A stretch of DNA of 64,000 bases from Hofstenia miamia (GCA_900660155.1 CABFPE010000159.1:1152288-1216287), one strand, 5' to 3'; shown: positions 10,790 through 22,923, numbered from the stretch's first letter. Notes: generated by a model not told the origin, from the sequence alone. Numbers and translations: made by a program.

Positions 10790-11350
10790 CGTAAGCTATC
10801 AGAGTTTAAAAACTTTTTGAGGAAGCCATCATAGATTTTAAAAACTCCTAGTAAGTATAGATTTAATCAATTTAAAAATTTTAGCAACATTACAAAAACA
10901 TTCATTATATAAAAAATTTTTTCAACTTTTATTAATAATGTTATTGAAAAAATCATGATTAAAAGCATAATGTGGAATCTGAAATGGATATTAGCTTGTG
11001 AAAAAATTCAACCAATAGAAAAAATTTTATTGCACAGTGATTTTTAGCCAAACTGCACCACATCAGTTTGTTCAAACACAACTTTTCAAACATGACCAAA
11101 ATATGGCAAACCCTAATAGGCATGGGTGGGGCTTGGGCAGAAGTATTGGAAAAATAATTTACTACGCAACAGTGACGCAAATCAACCGAAATGCAGTGAA
11201 TGGCATGCAATTTATAAGCAATGTGCTAAGAAAACAATATTGACATTTTAAAATTTGACATTAGTATCCAATGCACTTTTTAAAGTGCAGTTTACTTTTT
11301 AAATTTATTTATGTAGATTTTATTATAAGTTTTTAAGATGCCCAACTTTA
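10790..11350 (+). repeat. Dispersed repeat family, copy 1
   Basis: Parts of this stretch recur elsewhere in the window. The AACTGCACCACATC segment (about 11,048) recurs at about 39,177 in the same orientation. The TTTTTGAGGAAGCCATCAT segment (about 10,814) recurs inverted near 39,415. The stretch from GGGGCTTGGGCAG onwards (about 11,128-11,270) matches 57,290-57,450. Together they outline a dispersed repeat of roughly 500 bases, non-coding and unclassified, whose 39-kb copy is internally rearranged. Confidence 0.5.
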
Positions 11351-12250
11351 GTCTATCAAGCTGAAAAATTTAAGAAATTCGTTGGTAAGGCATCCAATTA
11401 AATTGGCCTAGCCGGATTTACGCAGAGCTGGGATAGGGTCATTTACATTTCTGTGTGGCATGAAGACCGCATATGTCCTGTACTAGCTAATATCGGATGA
11501 TAATTATGCTTTTATCCGAAAATTACTAATATATATATATATATATATATACTTACAACAGGCGATTTGTATATGTAAATTTCTGAGTCCAACAAAGCGT
11601 TACTGTGTCAAAAATTACCATACAACAAAAGCCTCTCCGTTTTTGGTAAAAATATATTCACTTGAACGACCCAAAATTTAACCTTGAACATTTTTTTTGA
11701 TCCTGGAATAATAATTTAAACGCTTATAGCTCAAAAAATATTAAAGCTATGCTCAATCTGAAAGCACCACGTGATAGAGGAGGGTCTTCTCATTTTTTCG
11801 ATTTTAAACTGCGACCTCTCACTTTCCCGTGCCGCGCCTAAGTGGTTTTGGTAGATCCATGCATGTATGTAGAAACAGTAAAAGTTCTTTGGTCCATGGG
11901 CTCGAAATCTTATAATTATATGACCGTTAGATATCTAGAGAATTAAAATCTTTTTCAAAAATTTGAAATTTTCAAAGAAAATCTTTTCAACAACTTCAGC
12001 GATAGCAATTCGCTTTAATAGAAACTTCAACATTGCATTAAAGCATCTTCCACAATAAATCTACCCAAAGGCCAAGATTTTCAAATATGACAATAGGCTT
12101 GGAAAAAATCCCTTGTATATGTGGTAAACAGTTTTTCTATAGTTCATTAAAGCGGTAGTGTACTATATTAATATTTTTGTCTAGATTTATGAATTATGTG
12201 TCCATACATATAATGGACTTAATAAATAGTCATCTGTTTACTTAATAGTA

Positions 12251-12585
12251 GAATCAGACTGGTCAACGAGCAGAGCAGAGCCGAGCCGAGCCGAGCCGAG
12301 CCGGGCCGAGGAGAGCTTAAGCATCGCATTAGATATTTTTGAGCTAAGCAAATTTATTGTCCTGCGGGTCAATCTGATTATGCAGATTTTTTTATTTTTC
12401 ATTCGATATACCTTACTCATAATTTTATTTTAAAAGGTTTATTAAATAATGGGAACAGCTATGTAAAGAATTCTGAGCGCCCAATATTTTTAAAAAAATA
12501 CCTATCCAAAACAAGTCTCATTGAAAGACTCAAAGTGAAGAGCCAAGCCGAGCTTAAATATGTCGGCTCGTTGACAAGTCTCTGT
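12251..12585. mobile_element. Foldback MITE with a (GAGCC)n block
   Basis: The left end AGACTGGTCAACGAGC (12,256-12,271) reappears inverted as GCTCGTTGACAAGTCT (12,566-12,581) with one mismatch. Just inside, the left end runs into a GAGCC pentamer array (about 12,272-12,312), and the right end has GCCAAGCCGAGCTTAA in the opposite sense. The roughly 330-bp unit has no coding frame. It is best read as a small terminal-inverted-repeat element whose left arm expanded as a microsatellite. Confidence 0.55.
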
Positions 12586-12704
12586 AGAATTATATATTGC
12601 CTTAAGAAATTAAAACGTTTACTAAAAATGTGCTTTTTTGTATCTAAATTTGTATGAGCCGATAAACAATATCAATATTTACTTGCTTTTAGCATAAAGG
12701 CGTA

Positions 12705-12746
<42 letters not shown>
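12705..12746. repeat. (ATT)n microsatellite
   Basis: About 13 uninterrupted ATT units, flanked on both sides by the same AAAGGCGTATA word. This suggests the array expanded within a short duplicated stretch. Confidence 0.9.
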
Positions 12747-12747
<1 letters not shown>

Positions 12748-13434
12748 AAGGCGTATATAAAAGACAAATTCAAATTTAACAATACATTCAAAGCAACTAT
12801 TATGCAAAATCCTTAACATAATTAATTTTACTAATTTAAATCGAGACGCATACCTTCTTCAAATGATTCTAATGGATCGGATGTCCTTGAATCGACCTCT
12901 TCATCAACAGGTTTGAATGTTAGACTTGGCAGATCTCAACATACGTTTGGTAAAGAATAATACTTTAAGAAACTTACTTTGAAGTGTAGTGGAGATTAAA
13001 TTCATTACAAAATGAAATTGCTCTTTATTTAATTCCTCAACACTCTAAATTATATTTTCTGCAAAAAGCAATATCGTTAAGCTATACTTCAATAAAAAGT
13101 TTAAACAGTGACTTCACATCTGATTCTACTGCATCAACATGATTTAGAAATCCATCTGGATATTCATCGAGTGCTACATTCCAGGATGACAGTATCAGGA
13201 TAAAGAAGATTCTAAATTACAAGTGAGCTAAGTTGTGTCAACCATAATAAATGTCAAATTTTCAAATATTTGTTAGTTTAAGTTACGAATTTCATCACAT
13301 TTACATAGCATTTAAAAATTCGGTAATGTTGATTTAAAGCTTTTTAAACATAAGTTGAGAAAAAATTGAATAATTGCATGGAACAGGGGAATTATATCCG
13401 TTGTCTGAATTAATCATATAAAGAATGTAAAGTA

Positions 13435-14720
13435 ATAGGAAATTTAGACATTAATAAATCAATACGTTCTAATAAAATTCCATATTTTATCCTAAATGAA
13501 TACTTTCATATATTTGGACTTCATCTTACATTTGCATTTAACCAATGTCTTTTTGACATTGAATTCGTCGATATTCTAAAAAACTCTGATATCACACCAG
13601 TCTACAAAAAAAGAAATCGTTTAAAAGCTGAAAATTATCGGCCAATTTGAATCATGCATCCATTTTGTAAAATTTTTAACGAATTATTCGTTTGCAAATT
13701 TGTAATTATATCGGAAAAAAATATTTTGTCCAAAAATAAATTTGACTTTTGCATTTTCAATGAACATTTGATGCTGTATTGTCATCTCTGAAAAAATCAA
13801 GCAGTCTTAGAAAAAATTTAACTACTGCCAGTGTTTGTTTAGAATTAATTAAGGTTTACAGTTTCATAAATATCTCAATCGTTTACGTAGGAAAATATTA
13901 ATCAAGCACTTTAATGAACTTTTTTGTGTCACAAGGAACTGTGCTTATTTCCAGGTTATTTTCTCCATATGTAATCGAAATGTCTCATAAAAGTGTATAT
14001 AATGATAAAAATCAATATGCTAGTGATTCATGGCTTGTAGGTAGCTCGAAAAACGCGGTTTTAGCAACAAAGTCTTTTTAAAATGAACTGGACAAACTAA
14101 CATTGTACTTTAATTATAATATATTGAAAATTAATCCTGAAAGAACCCACTTTACTATTTCAACCCCAAGCGAAATTCCTGCATCTAAAACTTAAAACTC
14201 ACTGTGAAAATGAAACTTTTTTTAAAAATGAAAGTATGCAAAACCTTGGAGTGGAACTTGATAGTAAACTAACATTGCTCTTATTCTTTATTTATTTATT
14301 GAGTATCAAACACAGCGTCGACTGTATGAAAGCAAAAATAAATGTGAATCCCAAAAGTTTCAGAAATCATTATTTTTGTACAAACAATGGAACTTAAAAC
14401 TGTTTTAGTAAATAACAGAAGTGGGCCATTTTGCTTTCATAGCATAAACCAGTGGAATAAACTGACATTTGAAATCAAACAACAAAAGCCCTATACAAAA
14501 ATCTCCTAAACAAATTTCAAATACACAAACAAGTACAGCATGGTGATCAATTTACATATGAGAATTTCTTTAATTTCTAGATTTCCAGTACGTAAATTTA
14601 TTGGGATTATTTTCTATATTTTGTAAATAGCTTATTATATATTTTGTGTTTGTTCTTAAAATTGTATTTGTTTGATTATAGCAATAAATTTGATTTTGGT
14701 CTTTTATTATACTTTTGGAT
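13435..14720 (+). mobile_element. Degenerate CR1/L2-like LINE fragment in copy B
   Basis: Reading frames on the plus strand contain pieces of a reverse transcriptase: TPVYKKRNRLKAENYRPI (before the catalytic palm), then QGTVLISRLFSPYV (the PQG motif region), then a thumb-like NELDKLTLYFNYNILKIN. The element ends with AATAAATTTG and a CTTTTATTAT tail, the same 3' terminus as the copies at 1-256 and 43.9 kb. Stops and frame changes are frequent and the YADD box is not intact, so it is inactive. Confidence 0.75.
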
Positions 14721-15743
14721 ATTCCTGGAGATATTTTTTCATGTAATGAAGTTGGTCACGAGCATCGGTCTCGACCGAGGCCAAGATCAAATCTCGAATC
14801 TCGTCTCAAATTTTATTAGGTCGTTATTCTGTTAATGACGTAAAGAAATCGAACTAAAGCCATTAAATATTTTTCTCTTTTAGAACCGATATTTTTAGGA
14901 ATGTAAATAATAAAAAATTTAATTAAAATTTTGAAATGAAATAGAAGCACCGGAATATAAAAAATCCTTAAATATGGTTCAAAACGGTTGACTATGGATT
15001 TGAATTCAGTCGATTTTTTCGAAATTCGTTATTTTTCGTCTCGAAAAGTAAAGTTTCAGAATTTTGTCCTGAGTCTCAAAACGTCTCGTCTCGCAATCCC
15101 CGACTTGGATGTATTTAATTATTTCTCAACATTATGATGCTCAGATTCACAAGGGTGCGTGATTTTTTCCAGTATTTGACCCACAACCCTTTCCAATGCA
15201 CAAATTGCATGTAAATAAAAATTGTCCAAAGATTCATTGTTGAGCACGCTAACGGCTTAGATGAATTACGCTGCATTACGTTTCAATTACGTAATTAGTT
15301 ATAATAAATGAGACACTCTTATTACGATACAAATACGAACATTGCTAATTTTTATATCCTGTCTGAAATTTTATCGTTGCTTTTGCCATTCATATCAAAT
15401 TGTTAGATTAATTGATTTTGCATAAATTAATTAACAATATATTAGCCTAAACTGACTTATATTTTATCCATCGCCAATATGTTTTATTTTTGCCAGTTTC
15501 GTTCAAGAAAAAGCTAAATTAAGAAAATTGCTTTTGAGTGTTTAAGATAATGTATGTTTTCTTTTTCCTATACCAACTGTTGGAAATTCAATAACAGCAA
15601 TAAGATTTTAAATAATGACGTAGTGATGACGAAATGCGAGGTAATTTATGAACAAAATAATTCACGAACACCCATGTTAACCTCAGCATGACGACAGGTC
15701 GTCGCGCGGCCTGCGTAATTAAATCTTAATCGCTGATGAGATC

Positions 15744-15813
15744 GGCGGGTGACCGGTGATTATCAATCTTGATGCCGTTGATTAACTGATTAGCATCAGT
15801 GTGCTATATAAAG
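15744..15813 (+). promoter_or_regulatory. TATA-box promoter of Sox-like gene B
   Basis: TATATAAAG at 15,805-15,813 lies 38 bases before the proposed ATG. It is preceded by the same AACTGATTAGCATCAGTG word as in copy A. Because the TATA box falls inside the open frame, ATG codons at 15,816 and 15,830 are unlikely starts. Confidence 0.6.
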
Positions 15814-15842
15814 CGATGCATTCACAAATGAAATCATTCATC

Positions 15843-16325
15843 ATGGTTTTACTCATGAACTTGCCGCAAACTGGGGCTACAGCAGATGTAAAAGAGGTGC
15901 ACGTCAAGCGTCCTTTAAACGCTTTCATGGTCTTCTCCAAAATGAGACGAAGAGAAATCATCCAAACCTGCGAGAAGGTTAACCATTCCCAAGTTAGCAT
16001 GCAACTAGGGAATGAGTGGCAAAACATGTCATCGGCAAAGAAAGAACAATTCTACAAGAGAGCAAAAATTTTAAAGGCAAAACACATTATGGATAATCCT
16101 CAATATAAGTTTAAGCCCAAGAAAAAGAAGATCAATAAGTCCTTCCTTTCAGATGTCAAACGGAGGGAACCTCTTGAAATTCCGAGTAATTTTATTCGGA
16201 TTTCAAGTATAGAAGTGGCTGAACATCTATCGAAGGAGAAACTGCAACATCTGCAAACTCAAACTTCTGTATACATTCCAGACATGTGCACGTGCAATGA
16301 GCTACCCCACCTGTTTAATTCTTAA
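15843..16325 (+). CDS. Intronless Sox/SRY-like HMG-box protein, copy B
   Basis: One open exon encodes about 160 residues. The HMG box (from KRPLNAFMVFSKMRRREII to YKFKPKKKK) is the same as in copy A apart from scattered replacements, for example TCEKVNHSQ instead of TYKNGNHSQ. The lysine-rich end is followed by SFLSDVK and a C-terminal SVYIPDMCTC motif. Relative to A, the frame lacks a few codons after SDVK and differs by an in-frame length change near residue 125; no frameshift separates them. The expected role is a nuclear DNA-bending factor of the Sox type. The C-terminal MCxC motif is specific to this small family, with no function I can name. Confidence 0.8.
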   Translation: MVLLMNLPQTGATADVKEVHVKRPLNAFMVFSKMRRREIIQTCEKVNHSQVSMQLGNEWQNMSSAKKEQFYKRAKILKAKHIMDNPQYKFKPKKKKINKSFLSDVKRREPLEIPSNFIRISSIEVAEHLSKEKLQHLQTQTSVYIPDMCTCNELPHLFNS

Positions 16326-16375
16326 TGATAGTATGTGTGTACTACACTTATATTAAGTATACTTATATTAAAATC

Positions 16376-16391
16376 AGCCCTTTTCAGGGCT
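16376..16391 (+). promoter_or_regulatory. Histone-type 3' stem-loop candidate, Sox-like gene B
   Basis: The 16-base hairpin of copy A recurs here unchanged, 50 bases after the stop codon and followed by ACTCATTTAAATCG. The spacer between stop and hairpin differs from A in length and sequence, while the hairpin and the bases after it do not. Confidence 0.5.
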
Positions 16392-16689
16392 ACTCATTTA
16401 AATCGAAACATTGTGTTAAATTTTCTTCTTGTGAATTTGAAAGTATAGCTCTATTAACAATTTAATTATTATATGTATCGATCAGTGGCATAGGCCTAAA
16501 GATATAGCCAAAACATGATTTTTGAAAACGTATTACTTTTCATATAGACGTATTTTTCGATTTCTTATGGATAGAGATTGTCATGAGGTGAAAATTTTGG
16601 CTCAAACCTGGTCCATTTAAATATGTACCGGATCATACCATCTCATGCTTAAATATTATTTGATTTTTCGGTATACTGGAGCAAATTTG

Positions 16690-17710
16690 TGCATTTTAGA
16701 AACGTACGATCCCGACCCATGTCCATCTCTGGATTAGATGTATTTTCATTGAGATTATGAAGGTTAGTAATACATAATACCTATAATCATCTAAATGTAT
16801 TCATTGTTATCATTAATCAAAGATTATTGAAAAGAAAAACACATTTTGCACAGTATGTTTTCATAACAATAAATGTAACTGGTAATCAATGAATATTACA
16901 AGTACTATAATTAAATTACGCTTATTTATTTTAACAAATATTTTCTGTTTACTTCAAGTAAATAAAATTATTTCGATTTTTGGTTTGGTTTTGCATGAAA
17001 ACAACGGTTTCGGATTTTTCAATATAACGCCGAGTCCAAGCCTGAAATAATATTGTTGTTTTTTCTTTATTCGTGGGACAGCTTAATTTAACTGCTTTTT
17101 TGCAATAATATAATAGAATTGAACGGGGTTTTGTTTTGTTAAAAAATGCTGGTCCAAATTTGGGCATTTTAGAATTCCCGACCCATGTCCATCTCTGGAT
17201 AAGATATATTTTCATTGAGATTATGAAGGTTAGTAATACATAAACCTATAATCATCTAAGTGTATTCATTGTTATCATTAATCAAATTGATCAAATACAT
17301 GCTGCAGTGTAACCCGCTGTTTCGGTTTTTTTGCCAACTGCTATTACAATTCGTAAAATATTATTGAAAAGAAAAACACATTTTGCACAGTATGTTTTCA
17401 TAGCACTAAATGTATCTGGTAATAATTGAATGTTAACAAACTAAATTATAATTATTCATTTTGACAAATATTTTCTGTTTGCTCTAAGAAAATAATATTA
17501 TTTCGTTTTTTCTGGTTAGATTTTGAATAAAACCAAAAAGTTCGGATTTTTCGATACAACGCCGAGCCCAAGCTTGAAATAATATTGTTGTTTTTCTTTA
17601 CTCGTTTGACAGTTTAATTTAATTGCTTTTTTGCAATAATATATTGGAATTGAAAGGGGAAATTATTATAAAGAAGAGGTTTTGTTTTGTTAGCAAATGT
17701 TGCGATTGGC
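16690..17710 (+). repeat. Tandem duplication of a roughly 500-bp unit inside copy B
   Basis: The words CCCGACCCATGTCCATCTCT, ACACATTTTGCACAGTATG and CCAAGCCTGAAATAATATTG (or near copies) each occur twice in this interval, about 470-540 bases apart. They occur only once in copies A and C. One unit starts near 16,690 and the second near 17,155. Non-coding. Confidence 0.75.
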
Positions 17711-19234
17711 TTTTAGGCGACTTTCTTGTATACGCTTGGATCACGTCTCAGTTTTTGATAAAGTTTATATAGTCTAATTGATGTATAAACCGTAAACATC
17801 TCTGAAATTTATTGAAAAACAATAACCTGAGACCAGTAATACAAAAAGAATGCGATTACCTCAAATCTTTTATAAAATTAAATTGGTATAATTTTTCAGT
17901 ATAAGAAGCCAGACATTATGAAAACACTAAATAAATACAATGGCAACATTTCTGAAAGTGTCAAAAAAATACGAAACAAAAATAAAACAAAGCAAAGAAT
18001 TTCTACAAACAATGGTTGTTAGTTTTTATAAATTTATAACCTCACCATTTCAGTGTTTTCTATTATACAAAAATTATTTTTTAATATCAATTTTAATGTT
18101 TCTTAACGTACTTTTTGATTTGATGTATTTAGCGGAGCCGTGCTGCCCCCTTGTACAGCTAAAAAACGGAAAAATACCTCTTCTTTTTCAGAAAGCCAAA
18201 TTGAAAATAGAAAAAACCTTTTACTTTGTCATGGTTAAAGTCATTAAGAGAAGCCGAAATATTACAATTTTTATATTCCCTAGACCTCTCCAAATACAGA
18301 AGTTTTTTTGGAAGTTTCGTATAATAAGAAACTATCTGCAGTATTGTATAATGACAACCAAAAAATACAAGAAACTATTAAGTTGCGTGTGGTGGAGATG
18401 CTCTATTAAAAAATCTAACTAGCACCCTGTATTTTGGTAATTCATCCAATATATTTATAGCTGTGCTTATAAATAAGTATTTCATTAGTCGCTTCCAATT
18501 AATAATTGGTTCAGTTATATGTGCGCATTTGTTTCGTGCATTGATTAAATTGAAGCAAGAACATCATTTTTGTTATATGAGAAAGCATTATTAATTATTT
18601 TCAAGAATGTCGTTAGGAAATTTATATAGAACTATCACTATGGATTTTATTAAGTCTATGATAATCTACTGCTACGTTGATAGCCCAATTTTAGTAGAAT
18701 GAATATCTTAAAACGCCGAAAAACGAAAATAGATATGACAATATACATATTAGAGATAGGCTTAAAATTACATTGACTAAACAATGAAATAATAAGGCTT
18801 TAAATTCTGCCGATATTTCTTCCAAAAATGACCTTGCATGCATTGAAGTCGGAAGAAGGCGCATTCATTAATTTCTTAATATGTTCAATGAAAAAATTTT
18901 TCCACGTATAGTTATTGTTCAATTTGGTTAACACTCACATAATATTTAATAGTCAATCATACATTTGCATATTACTTATAAATTATGTTAATGATCAATG
19001 AATTTCAACCATTTTTTTAGTCACGTTGTGCAGAATAGGTGATTTTATAAAATTTATTATGGTGTTTTTTGTTTTAGAGAATCGCATTTGTGACACATAT
19101 TAAAACTTTTTTAAGTTTTTAGTAATGTTATAACCTAAAATAAGAATGTGATGATGCTTATGATAGCAACATTAAAGCGCACTCATATTCAAATGAATAA
19201 CACAATTCATGACTTTTCGAGGAATTTTTAAGAT

Positions 19235-19640
19235 GCTTCTGGACGTCTATGCTTATAAATAACTTTCTTTTCTGTATTTCATGTATGTGAAGTCAAAGCT
19301 AAATATCCTGGGAAATGATATAGATTGAATGAACATCAAAACAGTCGTGCAACATAGCAATAAATTGTCTATGATAGAGATCAAAATGGGTCCAAATGCA
19401 TTGATGAAAAACAATAATTCCCTATCAAATTGAGGATCCACAATCACAGTATCTTAGCCTAACATTGTAAAAAGCATTTATTGACTGAAACATTCCCCAA
19501 AAATTCCTAAAGCAATGACAAAAATTTTCGAACGACTGATCACAAACCAAGGTCTTAGCAGAACTAAGTGGATTGACAGTTCAGAATGCATGTAATTCAA
19601 ATCAATATCTTTGCCAATAATATTATTATATTAACTACAG
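19235..19640. other. Near-identical non-coding block shared by copies A and B (B side)
   Basis: Counterpart of the block at 7,660-8,060. A 64-residue minus-strand frame (19,253-19,447) is open here only; it contains a hydrophobic run that would look like a membrane segment, but A carries a stop in the same frame. Coding therefore does not explain the conservation. Confidence 0.45.
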
Positions 19641-20587
19641 CATTGAATATTCTTACTCAAAAAGATTTCCCCTGCTTTCAAATCGATTGTGTGTTCTGTA
19701 CGTATAATATGTATATTCGTACCAAATGTATATGATTTTGATATGGCTGCATAACTTATGCAGGAATTGAGTTTGAAATGAGACTATAAATAAGATATTA
19801 AGCCAAAAAGTTGCAAATCAAAATTGTGAAAACTAATATTTTTTTGAAAATCGCTATTTATATGAATTAAAGAAAACATTTCCAAAACTTCAAAACTATT
19901 ATTAAAAAATAAGACCACTTTAAATAAGCATTACACACTTGCAAATTTTCATAATTCAATAATTGTTTTTAATATTCCTTACTTTACAGCAGATGCAATT
20001 AAATATTATAACACATTGAAAAATCTATTGCAAAAGCAAACCATAAAACTCCAATAAAATCGTTTACATAATGTAAAATATTAAGACTTATAAATATATT
20101 AATGTATTATTTATAATAATAATTTAGTAATTTTCATAGCCAAGCATTACTCAACCTAACAAATTTTTCAATTTTTTTGTGTACCTATGTTCATTGTAAT
20201 AAATACATGATAAAGCCATTTAAAGGCTATTTCATTGCATATAAAAAACTTTTTTCACAAATATTTCAGTTGAAAATAATAATTTTTTAACAGCATAAAT
20301 TAAAATTTCAGACTTAATAAAAAAATTTACAATGTCAGGTCTCTTACAGCTAAAAGGATAGTTCTTGTAGTTTGTTGTAATAGAGGATCGAGGCTTTGTG
20401 AAATTTAAGTCATTTAAACAGGATGGAATTTGTCAACAGACTTAGAAAATACACTATGAATGAAATGTTAAAAATTGAAAAATTATGTAAACTTGCGAAA
20501 AATTTTCCTTCACTCAATGTCATGTCGACAATATTTTACCAAAAATTGAACGTTTTAGAATTATATTTTAGTATTTATTCATTTTAC

Positions 20588-20588
20588 T

Positions 20589-20619
<31 letters not shown>

Positions 20620-20827
20620 NNNNNNNNNNNNNNNNNNNNNNNNNNNNNNNNNNNNNNNNNNNNNNNNNNNNNNNNNNNNNNNNNNNNNNNNNNNNNNNNN
20701 NNNNNNNNNNNNNNNNNNNNNNNNNNNNNNNNNNNNNNNNNNNNNNNNNNNNNNNNNNNNNNNNNNNNNNNNNNNNNNNNNNNNNNNNNNNNNNNNNNNN
20801 NNNNNNNNNNNNNNTATATATATATAT
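20588..20827. other. (TA)n array containing an assembly gap of 195 N
   Basis: (TA)n repeats run into unknown bases at 20,620-20,814 and resume after them. The array size is unknown. This gap is one edge of the 20,815-37,376 contig, whose orientation is questioned in the findings. Confidence 0.95.
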
Positions 20828-20940
20828 TAAAATGAATAAATGGTATGTCACATACAGTGATTAATTAGTAAATTTTTCATAAACTTACTATCAATTGAGT
20901 ATAACACTAAACTTTATGCTTTATTAAGTGGATAACTTAC

Positions 20941-22923
20941 GCACAAATAATTAGAGAAATCACCATGAGTACGATGCATGTCATGAAAACACAGTTTGAA
21001 ACATCTGCAGCCTTTGATTTTTTTGAAAAGCAGTAATAGACAAAAATTATCATCAAAAGAACCAAAATAACTAAGAAGACACATGTGACAATGATTGGCA
21101 AAAGGAAACTCAACGTAGAAGAAAAGTGTGAGTGAATGTTCTAAAATCTATGTTGTTAATATGTAAGTTTATGCAACTCGGAATTACATACTGTGGATAA
21201 TATAGGAACGAATACGATATTGAAAATATATATTTAATTGAAATTTACACAAGCAAATCTGCTCATGATACAGCACACATGATAAAACTAAAAACAGAAA
21301 TAGTGAATATTATCCCTCTTTGGCCTGAGTTTTTTGGGCTCCTCAGGTCAAGGAAAACAGAACGATTTGGAATATGATGTTAAACGAAGACTTGCACAAC
21401 TATTCTTCCTATCAGCATATTCAGAAATTTGATGTAATAAATATTATGATGACGTCATCAAATAATACATTTGGAATTTTTGAAATAAATTAAATATTGG
21501 CTTAGCAGTTGGAAAGTGATGGAGACCACAGGATTCGTTCCTAACTTATCAAATATAAGTTTCTAGCTTATTTTGATTACTTTTTCTGAACAAACAATAC
21601 CACTGGTTGAAAAACATTGCCATATGTAAAATTTGCAGGTACTTGAAGACTTATATTTGGGGACTATGATCCCCAATAAAGGAAGTCACCAAGTCTTTCA
21701 GAAGGCTCCATATGTTTTTGAGCAGTAATCAAAAGCTTAATGGGAAGTAGTGAGAAAATCCTCCCCTCAGATCATATAAGATTATGGTAGAATCATTATC
21801 TATATAATCACAAAGGGATAGAAAATTAGTAAATTTAAGGTTATTAAGGTCCTTGCAGCCTGTAATATTTATTAATTTTTTAAGAAATTATTATAAACGG
21901 ATATCTACATAATAATCAAATCAGTAGCAAAGTTAAAGACTTCCATGACTGAGCAAATCTTGAAGTTGATTGAAATATTTCTGTATTCATTGCCCGGTAA
22001 ATATTTTAGGATTTAGGACGGCTTACTCCTCCCCTACACTATATCTTAATAGGAGTTAATTTATGTAGTTTAACAACACATATATTTGTTCGAAGGAATG
22101 TGAGATTGGGAGGAAATAAAGATTTGGCCTAATTTTTAAAAGGCAAATAAGTTATATGCGATATATCCAAGGTTTACAACTAGGATATATCCCTTATCCT
22201 TGTTAAAATCATTTCGTTTTTTAGGCTTTTGATATAATACTTCAAAATCTCTTCCAAATACCACGTCTTTTTCACAAAGCCTATTTTGTAATATATCTCC
22301 TTTTCTTGTAAACCACAAATATGTCAAATGTGACCAAGCAGAATTTTTTCGAATTCAGACTAAGTAAAATATATATAATAACCGGTAAATAATTTTTGTC
22401 AGTGTTTATGATAACTATCTGTATAATTATTAACATATTAAAACTGTTGTAAACTGTTCACATGGTTACTGAGAGCTTTTAGAAAACTTGCATAGCTTAA
22501 ACTTTGGAAATCATAAATTTTCCAAAATTTCTTACAATACAAACTTTGACAATAAATTTCAGCTGACAATGACATAATTACATTTATATGTGTATTTGCA
22601 TTGTTAATATTAGTTTTCATACAGTAGACCACAAAATATTTACCTGAAAAACGTTACTCGAAACGGAACCATTGTGAAATGAAGAATTAAAAATACTAAC
22701 CAACTCATCTAAATTAAAATTGTAGACCAAAACTACTCAAAAAATACAAACCTTTTGACAATTGGGGTAAAATTATTTTTATGAGCCATCCACTCAAATC
22801 AAGTAGCCATTGTATCCAAACACTTTCCTGCTTACCAATATATTGTGGAACAAATCCAACATCAAAAGTGGACATAATAATATTCCCTTCTCCATCACAA
22901 CAAGATGATATGTTGGACATTAA
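20941..22923 (-). CDS. prom: Prominin, 5' part: N-terminal ectodomain, TM1 and TM2 (three exons)
   Basis: Three minus-strand exons join in phase: about 22,923-22,752, 22,708-22,644 and 21,140-20,941. Introns are 43 and 1,503 bases, with good GTTTGT, GTAAAT and GTAAGT donors. The protein reads LSGWLIKIILPQLSKDELV and FNSSFHNGS, which aligns with the human prominin-1 stretch around IFLYVVQPRDFPEDTL. It is followed by two membrane segments (FLLPIIVTCVFLVILVLLMI and VFMTCIVLMVISLIICA) joined by a short loop, as in prominin TM1-TM2. Prominins are five-pass glycoproteins of plasma-membrane protrusions that bind cholesterol. The last exon ends in phase 2 inside or just after TM2 and no continuation follows on this strand. 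Sequence for the next part lies on the other strand from 38.6 kb. The true first exon and signal peptide were not found; a 16-codon exon ending at 23,146 is a weak candidate. Confidence 0.75.
21447..21460. promoter_or_regulatory. 14-bp perfect palindrome containing a CRE core
   Basis: TGATGACGTCATCA contains TGACGTCA, the consensus site of CREB/ATF bZIP factors. It lies in the intron between the second and third 5' prominin exons. A binding role is inferred from the motif alone. Confidence 0.3.

Larger units (their letters stand above)
8401..13434. other. Intergenic AT-rich stretch between copies A and B
   Basis: I see no gene here. It holds (TA)n runs near 10,658-10,694 and 11,530-11,551, a dispersed repeat at about 10,790-11,350, a foldback element at 12,251-12,585 and an (ATT)n run. 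Short open frames such as 8,896-9,228 show no domain, no conserved counterpart and no splice context. Confidence 0.5.
13435..20165 (+). repeat. Segmental duplication, copy B
   Basis: Copy B aligns directly with copy A (from about 14,900) and, inverted, with copy C (30,845-34,990). The shared B/C segment includes the LINE at its left end, so that insertion predates the B/C split; copy A lacks the LINE. B holds the intact Sox-like gene, an internal tandem duplication (16,690-17,710), and the near-identical block that C lacks. The right boundary, where B and C stop matching, is near 20,165. Confidence 0.85.

Noticed and set aside
18000-18422. Plus-strand frame of up to 160 codons in the flank of Sox copy B
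   Set aside because: The same stretch is interrupted by stops in copies A and C, so it is not a conserved gene.
20423-20619. Plus-strand frame of about 60 codons running into the (TA)n gap
   Set aside because: Its first 40 residues look mildly protein-like, but it runs into simple sequence and N, and no partner exon was found. I also looked here on the minus strand for the missing prominin loop exon and found none with a usable phase.
22136-22327. Minus-strand frame of 63 codons between prominin 5' exons
   Set aside because: The exons on either side already join in phase without it, and it has no prominin similarity or splice sites.
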